A stretch of DNA of 64,000 bases from Pseudarthrobacter naphthalenicus (GCF_029076445.1 NZ_JARESG010000017.1:34761-98760); one strand, 5' to 3'. Positions 7,896-17,294 are shown, counted from the first letter of the stretch. A program made the numbers and translations. The notes: a model not told the origin generated them from the sequence alone.

Positions 7896-9587
7896 ATGAC
7901 CCAAACCGCCCTTCCCGGCCTTGTCACGCCCCCACGCCTGCCGCAAGGCACCCTTCGCATTGTCCCGCTTGGCGGGCTGGGGGAGATCGGCCGGAACATG
8001 GCCGTCTTCGAGATCGACGGGAAGCTGCTCATCGTCGACTGCGGTGTCCTCTTCCCTGAGGAGACCCAGCCTGGCGTCGACCTGATCCTGCCCGATTTCT
8101 CCTACATCGAGGACCGGCTGGACGATATCGCGGCCGTGATCCTGACCCACGGTCACGAGGACCATATCGGCGCTGTTCCCTACCTCCTGCGGCTCCGTGC
8201 CGACATCCCGCTGGTGGGTTCGCAGCTGACGCTTGCCCTGATCGAGGCCAAGCTGCAGGAACACCGGATCCGTCCGTACACCCTGACCGTTGAAGAGGGC
8301 CAGGTTGAAAAGTTCGGCCCCTTCGAGTGCGAATTCGTCGCCGTCAACCACTCCATCCCCGACGCCCTGGCAGTCTTCATCCGCACCGCCGCCGGCACTG
8401 TCCTGCATACGGGCGACTTCAAGATGGACCAGTTGCCCCTTGACGGCCGGATCACCGACCTCCGCCACTTTGCCAAGCTGGGCGAAGAGGGCGTGGACCT
8501 CTTTATGTCGGATTCGACCAACGCTGACGTGCCCGGCTTCACCACTGCCGAAAAGGAGATCGGGCCCACCCTGGAACGGCTCTTCGGCCAGGCCACCAAG
8601 CGGATCATCGTCGCTTCCTTCTCCTCGCACGTCCACCGCGTCCAGCAGGTCCTCGACGCCGCCGGCAAGCACAACCGGAAGGTGGCATTCGTTGGCCGCT
8701 CCATGGTGCGCAACATGGCCATCGCGGAAAAGCTCGGCTACCTCGACGTGCCCCCCGGCCTCGTCGTGGACATCAAGAACATCGACAACCTTCCGGACAA
8801 CCGCGTGGTGCTCATGTCCACTGGCTCGCAGGGCGAGCCGATGGCTGCGCTCTCCCGCATGGCCAACGGCGACCATCGCGTGGTGGTCGGCGACGGCGAC
8901 ACCGTGATCCTTGCCTCCAGCCTGATTCCGGGCAACGAGAACGCGGTGTTCCGGATCATCAACGGCCTGCTGAAGCTCGGCGCGGACGTCATCCACAAGG
9001 GCAACGCCAAGGTGCACGTCTCCGGCCACGCAGCTGCCGGTGAGCTGCTGTACTGCTACAACATCCTTGAGCCGCTCAATGCCATGCCCGTTCACGGCGA
9101 GACCCGCCACCTGATCGCCAACGGCAAGATCGCCATCGAGTCCGGTGTGCCGGAAGCCAGCGTGATCCTTGCGGACAACGGCACCGTCATCGACCTCAGG
9201 GATCACCGCGCCGACGTGGTGGGCCAGGTCGAAGTGGGCTTCGTCTACGTGGACGGCTCCAGCGTCGGCGAGGTCACCGAAGCTGACCTCAAGGACCGCC
9301 AGACGCTCGGGGACGAGGGATTCATTTCCATCATCACGGTCATCCATCGCGCCACCGGCAAGGTGGTCTCGGGACCGGAAATCCACGCCCGCGGCGTAGC
9401 CGAGGACGATTCAGTCTTTGACGAAATCATTCCCAAGATCAACGCCGCGCTGGAGGAAGCCGTGCTCAACCGCACGGACCACACCACGCACCAGCTCCAG
9501 CAGGTTGTCCGGCGCGTAGTGGGCACGTGGGTCAACCGCAAGCTGCGCCGCAAGCCGATGATCATCCCGGTGGTCCTCGAGGCGTAG
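7896..9587 (+). CDS. rnj: Ribonuclease J
   Basis: Metallo-beta-lactamase/beta-CASP ribonuclease with 5'-3' exonuclease and endonuclease activity in RNA processing and decay. At 563 aa it is full length. The zinc-site motif THGHEDHIGAVPYLL, the HTGDFKMD and SDSTNADVPG segments, SFSSHVHRVQQ of the beta-CASP domain and SGHAAAGELL are all visible. A GGAAAG sequence about 10 nt before the ATG can serve as the ribosome-binding site. It shares the strand and likely the transcript of dapA and is closed by a strong terminator. Confidence 0.96.
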   Translation: MTQTALPGLVTPPRLPQGTLRIVPLGGLGEIGRNMAVFEIDGKLLIVDCGVLFPEETQPGVDLILPDFSYIEDRLDDIAAVILTHGHEDHIGAVPYLLRLRADIPLVGSQLTLALIEAKLQEHRIRPYTLTVEEGQVEKFGPFECEFVAVNHSIPDALAVFIRTAAGTVLHTGDFKMDQLPLDGRITDLRHFAKLGEEGVDLFMSDSTNADVPGFTTAEKEIGPTLERLFGQATKRIIVASFSSHVHRVQQVLDAAGKHNRKVAFVGRSMVRNMAIAEKLGYLDVPPGLVVDIKNIDNLPDNRVVLMSTGSQGEPMAALSRMANGDHRVVVGDGDTVILASSLIPGNENAVFRIINGLLKLGADVIHKGNAKVHVSGHAAAGELLYCYNILEPLNAMPVHGETRHLIANGKIAIESGVPEASVILADNGTVIDLRDHRADVVGQVEVGFVYVDGSSVGEVTEADLKDRQTLGDEGFISIITVIHRATGKVVSGPEIHARGVAEDDSVFDEIIPKINAALEEAVLNRTDHTTHQLQQVVRRVVGTWVNRKLRRKPMIIPVVLEA

Positions 9588-9612
9588 TAGCGCCACGACC
9601 CACGGCGGACGC

Positions 9613-9644
9613 GAAAGGCCCGGTTCTTCGGAACCGGGCCTTTC
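9613..9644 (+). terminator. Intrinsic terminator after rnj
   Basis: A perfect 14-bp stem (9613-9626 with 9631-9644) closed by a TTCG tetraloop and followed by a short T-rich stretch. Confidence 0.85.
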
Positions 9645-9734
9645 ACGTTTCAAAGTAGGGTGGCGCAGGCGGCGGCAGGCAACATGGAAGCCCCCTGGCA
9701 GGCGGAAATCCGCGGAATAACGGACCGGTTCCGG

Positions 9735-9740
9735 TACCGT
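9735..9740 (+). promoter_or_regulatory. -10 box (TACCGT) of a leaderless ftsK transcript
   Basis: TACCGT lies 7 nt before the ATG at 9748, which supports that ATG rather than the in-frame GTG at 9739, which the box itself overlaps. Confidence 0.45.
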
Positions 9741-9747
9741 GGCACGT

Positions 9748-12675
9748 ATGGCCACACGTACTACTCCCGCGCCCAAAGGCACCGCCCGAGGCGCGAACAC
9801 CGCCAAATCCGGGAGCTCCGCGGGCCGCGGCGCAGGATCGTCGGGCTCCAAAGCCGGCGCCGGCGGAAGGACGGGATCCTCCACCGGTGCTGCCCGCACG
9901 CGCCAGCTTCCCGCCGTCGAACAGCGGCAGCCGTGGCTCCTGCGCGTGGTGGGCGGCGCATGGCTGGCCATCGGACACCTCGTGGGCGGAGGAGTCCGCC
10001 GGATCGGTTCCGACGTCAGCGACCTGCCGGCGGAGGACCGCCGCGACGGAGCTGCCCTGTTTAATCTCGCGCTCGGAACCTTCATCGCCACCTTCGCCTG
10101 GTGGGGCCTCACGGGCTGGTTCCCCGACGCCGTGTACAGCGTGGTCAACGGAACCTTCGGCTGGGTGTCGCTGGTCTTGCCGCTGATGCTTTTTGCCTGC
10201 GCCTTCCGGCTCTTCCGGCAGCCCGATGACGGCCGCGGAAACAACCGGGTGGGCATCGGCTTCCTCATCATGACGTTCGCGGGCTGCGGGCTCGCGCACG
10301 TGCTGGGCGGCCAGCCCACGGTCGCCGAAGGCTTCGATGGCCTCCGCCAGGCCGGCGGCATGCTTGGCTTCCTGGCGGCGTCCCCGCTGGCAGCCATCCA
10401 CCCTGCGGTGCCCGTTGTCCTGTATGGCGTTCTGGCCTTCATCTCCTTGCTGATCATCACGGCCACACCCTTCGGCGCCATTCCCCGCCGGCTCCGGGCA
10501 GCCTACGAACACCTCATGGGCCTTGACCTGCAGGAACCCGGCGAGGCAGCCGACCGCCACGACCGCAGCTATCTTGAGCAGACGCGCGCCGCCGTGGCCC
10601 CGCGCAAGAAGAAGCGCCGTTTCTTCGGCAGGAATGAAGACTCCGACGCCGGGCTGGAAGGCTATGTGGGTGACGAGGCCTTTGAGCACGCGGTCATCGA
10701 TGACGAGGACGCCGAGGCCGACAAATCAGGCCGCGGACCCCGTCCTGCGCCCGGTGTGCGGCGCCCCACGCAGGCTGAGATGGCCGTCGAAAAGATCAAG
10801 GCGGCCCAGGGCCTGGGGGCAGCAGGAAACAGTCCGGCGGAGAACGCCACCGAGGCCATTCCGCTCGTCACCCCGGGCATGGTGGCCGCCGGCTCGCTCA
10901 ACCCGGCTGCCGGCGCCATCCCTCAGGTGCCGGCCAAACCCGTCACTCCGGTGCCGCTGCCCACGCCCATCCCGCAACGGACCGAACAGCTCTCCCTGGC
11001 GGGCGACGTCACCTATACCCTGCCGTCGTCCGACGTGCTGACTCCGGGCTCCATCCCCAAGGAGCGCACTGAGGCCAATGACGCCGTCGTCGCCGCCCTC
11101 ACGGACACCCTCCAGCAGTTCAACGTGGATGCCACGGTGACCGGCTTCAGCCGCGGCCCCACCGTGACCCGCTACGAAATTGAACTGGCCTCCGGAACCA
11201 AGGTGGAACGGGTCACCGCCCTGTCCAAGAACATTTCCTACGCCGTGGCCTCCAGCGACGTCCGCATCCTGAGCCCGATTCCGGGTAAGTCCGCCATCGG
11301 CATTGAAATCCCCAACACTGACCGCGAAACCGTTTCGCTCGGCGACGTCCTCCGCAGCCAGAACGCACGCCGGACCGAACACCCGATGGTGATGGGTGTG
11401 GGCAAAGACGTCGAAGGCGGCTACGTCGTGGCGAACCTGGCCAAGATGCCCCACCTGCTGGTGGCGGGAGCCACGGGCGCTGGTAAGTCATCGTTCGTGA
11501 ACTCCATGATCACCTCCATCCTGATGCGAGCCACCCCGGACGAGGTCCGCATGGTCATGGTGGACCCCAAACGCGTGGAACTGACCGCCTACGAAGGTGT
11601 GCCGCACCTCATCACACCCATCATCACCAATCCGAAGAAGGCCGCCGAGGCCCTGCAGTGGGTGGTCCGGGAAATGGACGCCCGGTACGATGACCTGGCC
11701 AACTACGGGTTCAAACACATCGACGACTTCAACAAGGCGGTCCGGGCCGGCAAGGTGATCCCGCCCGAGGGTTCCAAGCGGGTCATCCGTCCGTACCCGT
11801 ACCTGCTGGTGATCGTTGACGAGCTGGCCGACCTCATGATGGTGGCTCCGCGCGACGTGGAGGATTCGATTGTCCGCATCACGCAGCTCGCGCGTGCGGC
11901 CGGCATCCACCTGGTCCTGGCAACGCAGCGGCCCTCCGTGGATGTGGTGACCGGTCTGATCAAGGCCAATGTCCCCTCCCGCATGGCGTTTGCCACGTCT
12001 TCGGTCACGGACTCACGCGTGGTCCTCGACCAGCCCGGTGCGGAGAAACTCATTGGCCAGGGCGATGCCCTGTTCCTGCCGATGGGCGCCTCCAAAGCCA
12101 TGCGCGTCCAGGGCGCCTGGGTCACTGAATCCGAAATCCACAAGGTTGTCGAGCACGTCAAGGGCCAGCTGAAGGCCGTGTACCGTGACGACGTCGCCCC
12201 TGAGGCGCAGAAGAAGCAGATCGACGACGACATCGGGGACGACCTCGAAGTCCTGCTGCAGGCCACGGAACTGGTGGTCACCACCCAGTTCGGCTCAACC
12301 TCCATGCTCCAGCGCAAACTCCGCGTCGGATTCGCCAAGGCCGGACGGCTCATGGACCTCCTGGAGTCGCGGGGAGTGGTAGGCCCGTCAGAAGGTTCCA
12401 AAGCACGCGACGTCCTGGTCAAGCCGGACGATCTCGCCGCCGTGCTTGCCGCCATGAAGGGTCAGGACGCGCCCGCGGTTGCCGATTCCCAGACCGCCGC
12501 CCTCAGTGAGAACGCCAACGCCAACATCGCCCAGGGCGGCTACGCGGAAGACCTGGTCCAGGCGGACCTGGACCAGCGCAGCCAGAGCGTCGAATACTTC
12601 GACGGCGCAGATACGAGCTCCGGTGACGATGATGAAGACGGGTCCGAAGACGCCTGGTCGCTCACCGGACGGTAG
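9748..12675 (+). CDS. ftsK: DNA translocase FtsK/SpoIIIE
   Basis: Septal DNA pump that clears chromosome ends during division. The 975-aa protein has a basic, Gly/Ser/Thr-rich N-terminus, about four membrane segments in residues 60-270, a Pro/Ala-rich linker, then the motor domain with Walker A GATGAGKSS (residues 574-582), the Walker B region LLVIVDELADLMM and ATQRPSVDVVTG. The C-terminal winged-helix gamma domain is marked by TSMLQRKLRVGFAKAGRLMD and ESRGVVGPSEGSKARDVL. I start it at ATG 9748 because a -10 box fits there; GTG 9739 would add three residues. Confidence 0.95.
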   Translation: MATRTTPAPKGTARGANTAKSGSSAGRGAGSSGSKAGAGGRTGSSTGAARTRQLPAVEQRQPWLLRVVGGAWLAIGHLVGGGVRRIGSDVSDLPAEDRRDGAALFNLALGTFIATFAWWGLTGWFPDAVYSVVNGTFGWVSLVLPLMLFACAFRLFRQPDDGRGNNRVGIGFLIMTFAGCGLAHVLGGQPTVAEGFDGLRQAGGMLGFLAASPLAAIHPAVPVVLYGVLAFISLLIITATPFGAIPRRLRAAYEHLMGLDLQEPGEAADRHDRSYLEQTRAAVAPRKKKRRFFGRNEDSDAGLEGYVGDEAFEHAVIDDEDAEADKSGRGPRPAPGVRRPTQAEMAVEKIKAAQGLGAAGNSPAENATEAIPLVTPGMVAAGSLNPAAGAIPQVPAKPVTPVPLPTPIPQRTEQLSLAGDVTYTLPSSDVLTPGSIPKERTEANDAVVAALTDTLQQFNVDATVTGFSRGPTVTRYEIELASGTKVERVTALSKNISYAVASSDVRILSPIPGKSAIGIEIPNTDRETVSLGDVLRSQNARRTEHPMVMGVGKDVEGGYVVANLAKMPHLLVAGATGAGKSSFVNSMITSILMRATPDEVRMVMVDPKRVELTAYEGVPHLITPIITNPKKAAEALQWVVREMDARYDDLANYGFKHIDDFNKAVRAGKVIPPEGSKRVIRPYPYLLVIVDELADLMMVAPRDVEDSIVRITQLARAAGIHLVLATQRPSVDVVTGLIKANVPSRMAFATSSVTDSRVVLDQPGAEKLIGQGDALFLPMGASKAMRVQGAWVTESEIHKVVEHVKGQLKAVYRDDVAPEAQKKQIDDDIGDDLEVLLQATELVVTTQFGSTSMLQRKLRVGFAKAGRLMDLLESRGVVGPSEGSKARDVLVKPDDLAAVLAAMKGQDAPAVADSQTAALSENANANIAQGGYAEDLVQADLDQRSQSVEYFDGADTSSGDDDEDGSEDAWSLTGR

Positions 12676-12678
12676 CCT
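12673..12678 (+). promoter_or_regulatory. -10 box (TAGCCT) before pgsA
   Basis: TAGCCT overlaps the ftsK stop codon and ends 6 nt before the pgsA GTG. AGGAGG directly abutting the GTG is too close to act as an SD sequence, so a leaderless start is the better reading. Confidence 0.45.
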
Positions 12679-12684
12679 AGGAGG

Positions 12685-13332
12685 GTGACTAGCACCGAAG
12701 CAACTGCCGCAGGCTCCAGCAGCCGCGGGATTTGGAATCTCCCCAACATCCTGACCATGCTGCGTATTGCGCTCGTGCCGTTCTTCGTCTGGTTCCTCCT
12801 CCTCGATGCCCCCGGGCTGCGCAGCGAGTCCGGCCCGTGGCGCTGGGCGGCGGTACTGGGATTCGCCGTCGCCATCTACACGGACAAGCTCGACGGCGAC
12901 ATCGCCAGGAGCCGCGGGCTCGTCACCAATTTCGGCAAGATCGCCGATCCCATCGCCGATAAGCTCCTGATCGGCTCCGCGCTGGTCATGTTGTGCGTCC
13001 TCGGTGAGCTGCCGTGGTGGGTCACCATCGTGATCCTCATTCGGGAGTGGGGCATCACCGCTCTTCGCTTCTTTGTCATCCGCTATGGCGTCATTCCGGC
13101 CTCGCGCGGCGGCAAGCTCAAGACCGTGGTGCAGACGGCGGCCATCTTCCTGTACCTTCTGCCGTTGGGCGCGCTGGCACCCTGGCTGGTGTGGGTGGCC
13201 TTCGCGGTCATGATGGTGGCGGTACTCATCACCGTGTGGACCGGCGTCGAATACGTGGTGGAAGCCCTTCGCCTCCGGGCACGGGGAAAGCGGTCCCGGA
13301 ACCCAGAACCAGACCCCCAGGAGCAGCCATGA
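12685..13332 (+). CDS. pgsA: CDP-diacylglycerol-glycerol-3-phosphate 3-phosphatidyltransferase family protein
   Basis: CDP-alcohol phosphatidyltransferase, probably making phosphatidylglycerol phosphate in the membrane. The full signature D-x2-D-G-x2-A-R-x8-G-x3-D-x3-D is present at residues 67-92 (DKLDGDIAR then GKIADPIAD). The 215-aa protein has several membrane helices and ends in a basic Arg/Pro-rich tail. It follows ftsK by 9 nt and overlaps the cinA ATG by 4 bp, as in the mycobacterial pgsA3 region. Confidence 0.92.
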   Translation: MTSTEATAAGSSSRGIWNLPNILTMLRIALVPFFVWFLLLDAPGLRSESGPWRWAAVLGFAVAIYTDKLDGDIARSRGLVTNFGKIADPIADKLLIGSALVMLCVLGELPWWVTIVILIREWGITALRFFVIRYGVIPASRGGKLKTVVQTAAIFLYLLPLGALAPWLVWVAFAVMMVAVLITVWTGVEYVVEALRLRARGKRSRNPEPDPQEQP

Positions 13333-13808
13333 CAAATCTTCACCATCTGGCCGAACAGGCAGTCCGTAATGCCCTGGACGCGGGCCGCACCGTTGCCGCC
13401 GCTGAATCCCTGACGGCCGGGATGGTCACCGCTGTCCTGGCAGATACCGCCGGCGCCTCGGGGATGCTTCAGGGCGGCGTGGTGGCTTACCAGAACTCCG
13501 TGAAAGTTGACATCCTGGGCGTTTCAGCCGAGCTCCTGGCCGCCGTCGGCTCGGTGGATGGCGACGTCGCCGCCGCGATGGCAAGGGGTGTCCGGTCGGC
13601 ACTGGGTGCGGACATCGGCGTTGCCACCACCGGTGTTGCCGGACCGGAGGAACACGACGGCAAAGCCGTGGGCACCGTCTTCATTGGAATTGCCACTGCC
13701 GAAGGCGCCTCGGCTTTCCCCTACAGCTTCACCGGGAACCGCGCCGATATCCGCGGGCAGGCGTGCGGTGCGGCGCTGGAACGGCTGCTCACGGTCCTGC
13801 CTTCCTGA
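13329..13808 (+). CDS. cinA: CinA C-terminal domain protein (nicotinamide-nucleotide amidohydrolase type)
   Basis: A 159-aa stand-alone CinA C-terminal (PncC) domain, which in studied members deamidates NMN to NaMN in pyridine nucleotide recycling. Motifs are AAAESLTAGMV near residue 25, VVAYQNSVK, GVATTGVAGP and GTVFIGIA. The N-terminal MoCF-like domain found in longer CinA proteins is absent. The ATG overlaps the pgsA stop (ATGA), so the two are coupled; the longer frame upstream is a shadow of pgsA. Confidence 0.93.
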   Translation: MTNLHHLAEQAVRNALDAGRTVAAAESLTAGMVTAVLADTAGASGMLQGGVVAYQNSVKVDILGVSAELLAAVGSVDGDVAAAMARGVRSALGADIGVATTGVAGPEEHDGKAVGTVFIGIATAEGASAFPYSFTGNRADIRGQACGAALERLLTVLPS

Positions 13809-13908
13809 GGGCCTATGCCTTTGAAGCTACCGGGCGTAAAGTTGCCGGGAACAAATCCCCGAACGTATTAGTTATTACATTGTGTCGCTTTGGCAGAGCC
13901 GGGGCGCC

Positions 13909-13914
13909 TAGGAT
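13909..13914 (+). promoter_or_regulatory. Probable -10 box (TAGGAT) for clgR
   Basis: TAGGAT in the 255-nt gap before clgR gives a leader of roughly 140 nt. Upstream, TTGTGT at about 13880 is a plausible -35 but with a long spacer. The rest of the gap shows no further gene. Confidence 0.4.
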
Positions 13915-14063
13915 AAATATCAACTTCGGTTTCATATGGACCGGACTTATGAAGGAGCAAGGCGATACAGATGGTAAAGCAGCCCGTATCCGTAAACGGC
14001 GTTGTCCGCTGGAAGGATGTGGGCCTCGCCGATCAGGCTAAGAGCGAACAGAAGGAGCGCAAA

Positions 14064-14411
14064 ATGGTAGTACTTCGCCACGAAATCGGTGATGTCCTGC
14101 GCGATGTCCGCCAGCGCCAGGGTCGTACGCTCCGCGAAGTTTCGCACAGTGCCCGTGTATCCCTCGGCTACCTCAGCGAAGTGGAACGGGGTCAGAAGGA
14201 AGCCTCGTCAGAGCTCCTGTCGTCGATCTGCTCCGCCTTGGACGTGCCGTTGTCCAGCATGCTCCGTGAAGTCAGCGACCGCGTAGCCGTCGCCGAAGGC
14301 GTTGCCGTTCCAGACACCGTTCCGCAGGAATTCTCCCAGCGCTACGGCCGCGACCTTGACCGCGAAATCAACAACGAACTTTCCACCGGCCTGCTTTCCG
14401 GCGCACGGTAA
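14064..14411 (+). CDS. clgR: ClgR-family helix-turn-helix regulator
   Basis: Cro/C1-type regulator resembling ClgR (Rv2745c), which activates clp protease genes in actinobacteria. The HTH core [26 protein letters not shown] spans about residues 24-49, followed by the ClgR-typical [18 protein letters not shown] chose ATG 14064 (115 aa) because GAAGGAG lies 6-7 nt upstream and the size matches known ClgR; an in-frame ATG at 13971 would add 31 residues and also has AGGAG nearby. Its place between cinA and recA matches the mycobacterial order, but pspA does not follow. Confidence 0.9.
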   Translation: MVVLRHEIGDVLRDVRQRQGRTLREVSHSARVSLGYLSEVERGQKEASSELLSSICSALDVPLSSMLREVSDRVAVAEGVAVPDTVPQEFSQRYGRDLDREINNELSTGLLSGAR

Positions 14412-14430
14412 GCAAGCCTGCACTACTCAT

Positions 14431-14465
14431 AACGAAGCCTCCGGTCATTGGCCGGAGGCTTCGTT
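14431..14465. terminator. Bidirectional terminator between clgR and marR
   Basis: A perfect 14-bp stem (14431-14444 with 14452-14465), 7-nt loop, in the convergent gap between clgR and the MarR gene. Confidence 0.75.
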
Positions 14466-14485
14466 GCGCTTGGTCCCCGCTTTGT

Positions 14486-15052
14486 CTACCTGGAAGCGTT
14501 GCCCGCCCGGTGCGTTGCCGCCGCGTCTTTGCCGATGACGTCAAGATCAAAGATGGAGTTGAGCTTGGCCATGTATTCGGCCAGCGTCTGCAGTTCCTCC
14601 ACCGGCCATTCCCCCAACCGCTCCCGGAAGTCCTGCCGGCGCGCATCCTGGACCTGGTGCATCTTCTCCTCACCCTTTTCGGTGAGACGGATCGACTGCG
14701 CCCGCCCGTCGAGCGGATCGGCCTCTTTGGAGACCAAACCGATGCTTTCAAGGAAGGCGATCTGGCGGCTCACCGACGGCTTGCCCACGCCAATGTTCTG
14801 CGCAAGGTCCGTCAGGCGGATGGGACCCTCACGCCGAATAACCGCCAACAGGCCGTAGGCCGATGGCTCCATGTCCGGATGGACCTGGCGCGAAAGCTGC
14901 TGGGAAATGGAACGCGAACGGCGCCAAAAAAGGCTGATTTGATGTTCCACCGTGTTGAGCGTTTCGTCGAGGCTGTCCCCGCTTGAAACGGAATCCGGCG
15001 CGCCTGCGTCAGCACGTGCTCCCCGCTGGCGGCCATCGGCTGGATTGCTCAT
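14486..15052 (-). CDS. MarR-family transcriptional regulator
   Basis: A 188-aa winged-helix protein. The MarR core includes AYGLLAVIRREGPIRLTDLAQ, the recognition region GVGKPSVSRQIAFLESIGLV, and the wing DPLDGRAQSIRLTEKGEE. I start it at the ATG at 15052 (MSNPADG) because a TAGAAT box lies exactly 7 nt upstream; the ATG at 15079 would add nine residues. It is divergent from the DUF3046 gene with about 41 bp between them, so it may bind there. Ligand and targets are unknown. Confidence 0.85.
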   Translation of the reverse strand: MSNPADGRQRGARADAGAPDSVSSGDSLDETLNTVEHQISLFWRRSRSISQQLSRQVHPDMEPSAYGLLAVIRREGPIRLTDLAQNIGVGKPSVSRQIAFLESIGLVSKEADPLDGRAQSIRLTEKGEEKMHQVQDARRQDFRERLGEWPVEELQTLAEYMAKLNSIFDLDVIGKDAAATHRAGNASR

Positions 15053-15059
15053 GCCAACA

Positions 15060-15065
15060 ATTCTA
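15060..15065 (-). promoter_or_regulatory. -10 box (TAGAAT) of a leaderless marR transcript
   Basis: Read on the minus strand, TAGAAT is followed by 7 nt and the ATG at 15052. Confidence 0.5.
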
Positions 15066-15093
15066 GGGTCCCGGAACATGAGAGACTCTATTG

Positions 15094-15315
15094 GTGCGGA
15101 TCAGTGACTATTGGCGGCTTATGGACGACGAATTCGGGGCAGGCTACTCAAGGGTCCTCAGCAGCACCCTGGTCCTGGCAGGCGTTGGGGGACGCACCGC
15201 GGACGAAGCACTCAAGGCCGGCGTGAGCCCTCGAAGCGTATGGCTCGCCATGTGTGAGGTGCAGGACGTTCCGCCCGAGCGGCGCCTGGGCCGTGACGTG
15301 AAGCCCCGGGACTAA
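15094..15315 (+). CDS. DUF3046 family protein
   Basis: A 73-aa protein beginning MRISDYWRLMDDEFGAGYSR, the usual start of the DUF3046 family, which sits next to recA in many actinobacteria (compare Rv2738c). GTG 15094 is preferred to TTG 15091 because the family begins at M-R. The C-terminal part includes WLAMCEVQDVPPERRLG, also typical. Its function is not known. It lies about 200 bp upstream of recA and is separated from it by a SOS-type promoter region. Confidence 0.85.
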   Translation: MRISDYWRLMDDEFGAGYSRVLSSTLVLAGVGGRTADEALKAGVSPRSVWLAMCEVQDVPPERRLGRDVKPRD

Positions 15316-15348
15316 CGGGCACGCTCCTTCCTTCCGGCTGACACGCCG

Positions 15349-15373
15349 TCGAATCTGTTCGAATATCTGTTCG
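15349..15373. promoter_or_regulatory. Overlapping LexA (SOS) boxes upstream of recA
   Basis: CGAATATCTGTTCG at 15360-15373 fits the actinobacterial LexA consensus. It partly overlaps a second, shorter-spaced element, TCGAATCTGTTCGA (15349-15362), giving two phased GTTCG half-sites. They lie about 145 bp before the recA start. Confidence 0.8.
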
Positions 15374-15517
15374 GGTAAAGCTATGATTTTTCCAGTGGGT
15401 TATCCACATACGCGATGTCGCCCGGCTTGAATGTCAGAGGGTGCCATTAGCGTCAGAGATGACCAATAACGGCCGCTGAGGCCACTCCAAAGCGAGAAAG
15501 CATTAGAGGTGTGAACC

Positions 15518-16573
15518 ATGGCGGCAGCCCCGGATCGTGAAAAAGCGCTGGAAGCAGCGCTGGCCCAGATTGACAAGCAGTTCGGCAAGGGATCGGTCAT
15601 GCGGCTGGGGGATGAAGTCCGTGCCCCCATCGAAGTCATTCCCACCGGCTCCATCGCCCTGGACGTCGCCCTGGGCATTGGCGGTTTGCCCCGCGGCCGC
15701 GTTGTGGAGATCTACGGCCCGGAATCCTCGGGTAAAACCACGGTGGCCCTGCACGCGGTCGCAAACGCTCAGCGTCTGGGCGGCATTGCTGCCTTCATCG
15801 ACGCCGAGCACGCCCTGGACCCGGAATACGCTGCCAAGCTGGGCGTCGATACCGACGCCCTCCTGGTCTCCCAGCCGGACACCGGCGAGCAGGCACTGGA
15901 AATCATGGACATGCTGATCGGGTCCGGTTCCCTGGACGTCATCGTCATCGACTCCGTGGCAGCCCTGGTGCCGCGTGCGGAAATCGAAGGCGACATGGGA
16001 GACAGCCACGTTGGCCTGCAGGCCCGCCTGATGAGCCAGGCGCTGCGTAAGATCACCGGCCGCCTGAGCCAGACCAAGACCACTGCCATCTTCATCAACC
16101 AGCTCCGTGAAAAGATCGGCGTGTTCTTCGGCTCCCCGGAGACCACCACCGGTGGTAAGGCCCTGAAGTTCTACGCCTCCATCCGCATCGACGTCCGCCG
16201 GATCCAGACGTTGAAGGAAGGCGCGGACTCGGTCGGTAACCGCACCAAAGCCAAGATCGTCAAGAACAAAATGGCGCCGCCCTTCAAGATCGCCGAGTTT
16301 GACATCATCTACGGCCAGGGCATTTCCCGTGAGGGCGGCATCATCGACATGGGTGTTGAACACGGCCTCATCAAGAAGTCCGGTTCATGGTTCACGTACG
16401 ACGGCGACCAGCTGGGCCAGGGCATGGAGAACTCCCGCCGTTTCCTGCGCGACAACCCCGAACTGGCCGCCGAGCTGGAGCGCCTCATCAAGGAGAAGCT
16501 GGGGGTGGGTGTTAAGCCCGCCGCCGACGAGTCCAAGGATTCGCCCAAGCTGAAGGCCGTTGACGGCTTCTAG
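15518..16573 (+). CDS. recA: Recombinase RecA
   Basis: DNA strand-exchange protein and co-protease for LexA. The 351-aa length is normal with no intein. Walker [10 protein letters not shown], the [12 protein letters not shown]alker B region, the loop-1 [19 protein letters not shown] area and loop-2 [21 protein letters not shown] are intact. Its C-terminal tail is basic then acidic. It is preceded by LexA boxes and followed by recX 55 nt downstream on the same strand, a standard SOS pair. Confidence 0.99.
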   Translation: MAAAPDREKALEAALAQIDKQFGKGSVMRLGDEVRAPIEVIPTGSIALDVALGIGGLPRGRVVEIYGPESSGKTTVALHAVANAQRLGGIAAFIDAEHALDPEYAAKLGVDTDALLVSQPDTGEQALEIMDMLIGSGSLDVIVIDSVAALVPRAEIEGDMGDSHVGLQARLMSQALRKITGRLSQTKTTAIFINQLREKIGVFFGSPETTTGGKALKFYASIRIDVRRIQTLKEGADSVGNRTKAKIVKNKMAPPFKIAEFDIIYGQGISREGGIIDMGVEHGLIKKSGSWFTYDGDQLGQGMENSRRFLRDNPELAAELERLIKEKLGVGVKPAADESKDSPKLKAVDGF

Positions 16574-16628
16574 GTTGACGGGCCATTGGGCCGCATGTCC
16601 TGCCGAGCGTTTGAGGGGCCGGGAAATT

Positions 16629-17294
16629 ATGGGTGAATGGGAGTCCGGGGGAGGACCCGGGCGGCGTAAGGGTGCCGGCAGCCGGCGCAGGTCAGGCTGG
16701 GCCGGCAGTGCGGGCCAGGACGGGCCCGACCCTGAGTCGTCCGTCGCCTCGGACCCCGAACCCGACCCCGCCTCGGTTGCCCGCGCCATAGTCCTGCGGC
16801 AGCTGACCAGTTCGGCGAAAAGCCGATTGCAGCTGTCCCGCAAGCTCGCGGAACGGAACATCCCCGAGGACGTGGCCGAAGACGTCCTGGACCGGTTCCA
16901 GGAAGTCCGCCTGATCGACGACGCCGAGTTTGCCGACATGTGGGTGCGCAGCCGGTCCCAGTCGCGGAAGCTGGCGAAGGGGGCCCTCCGGCGCGAGTTG
17001 TCGGACAAGGGCATTGACGCCGATACTGCCGGCGCCGCACTGGAGCAACTCTCCGACGCCGATGAAGAAGCTGCCGCCCGGGTACTGGTGGAACGCAAGC
17101 TGCGTTCCGGTGCGGACCTCTCCGACAGGGCCGAACGGGACAAGACCACCCGACGCCTCGCCTCCATGCTCGCCCGGAAGGGCTACCAGCCTGCCCAGGC
17201 CTTCAGGGTGGTGGGCGAGGTCATTGATGCCCGGCTGGGCGGCGAGGCAGGCGGCTACGGGCCCGGCCACGACAGCTACGGCCCCGGCCTGTAG
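16629..17294 (+). CDS. recX: Regulatory protein RecX
   Basis: Modulator of RecA filaments. The 221-aa protein has a Gly/Ser/Pro-rich N-terminal region of about 55 residues, then three-helix RecX repeats: RAIVLRQLTSSAKSRLQLSRK, FQEVRLIDDAEFADMWVRSR, KGALRRELSDKGID and RRLASMLARKGYQPAQAFRV. I used the ATG at 16629; a TTG start at 16560 overlapping the recA end is possible but adds residues without homology. It ends in a Gly/Tyr-rich tail. Confidence 0.93.
   Translation: MGEWESGGGPGRRKGAGSRRRSGWAGSAGQDGPDPESSVASDPEPDPASVARAIVLRQLTSSAKSRLQLSRKLAERNIPEDVAEDVLDRFQEVRLIDDAEFADMWVRSRSQSRKLAKGALRRELSDKGIDADTAGAALEQLSDADEEAAARVLVERKLRSGADLSDRAERDKTTRRLASMLARKGYQPAQAFRVVGEVIDARLGGEAGGYGPGHDSYGPGL

Noticed and set aside
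7515..9386. A long antisense open frame over rnj (and similar ones over dapB, miaB and the NRPS gene)
   Set aside because: High-GC codon bias opens mirror frames; these have no homology, no ribosome-binding site and cover genes with clear family motifs.
13971..14063. Longer clgR start giving 31 extra residues
   Set aside because: Its AGGAG is farther from the ATG, known ClgR proteins are about 110-115 aa, and the inner ATG has GAAGGAG at ideal distance.
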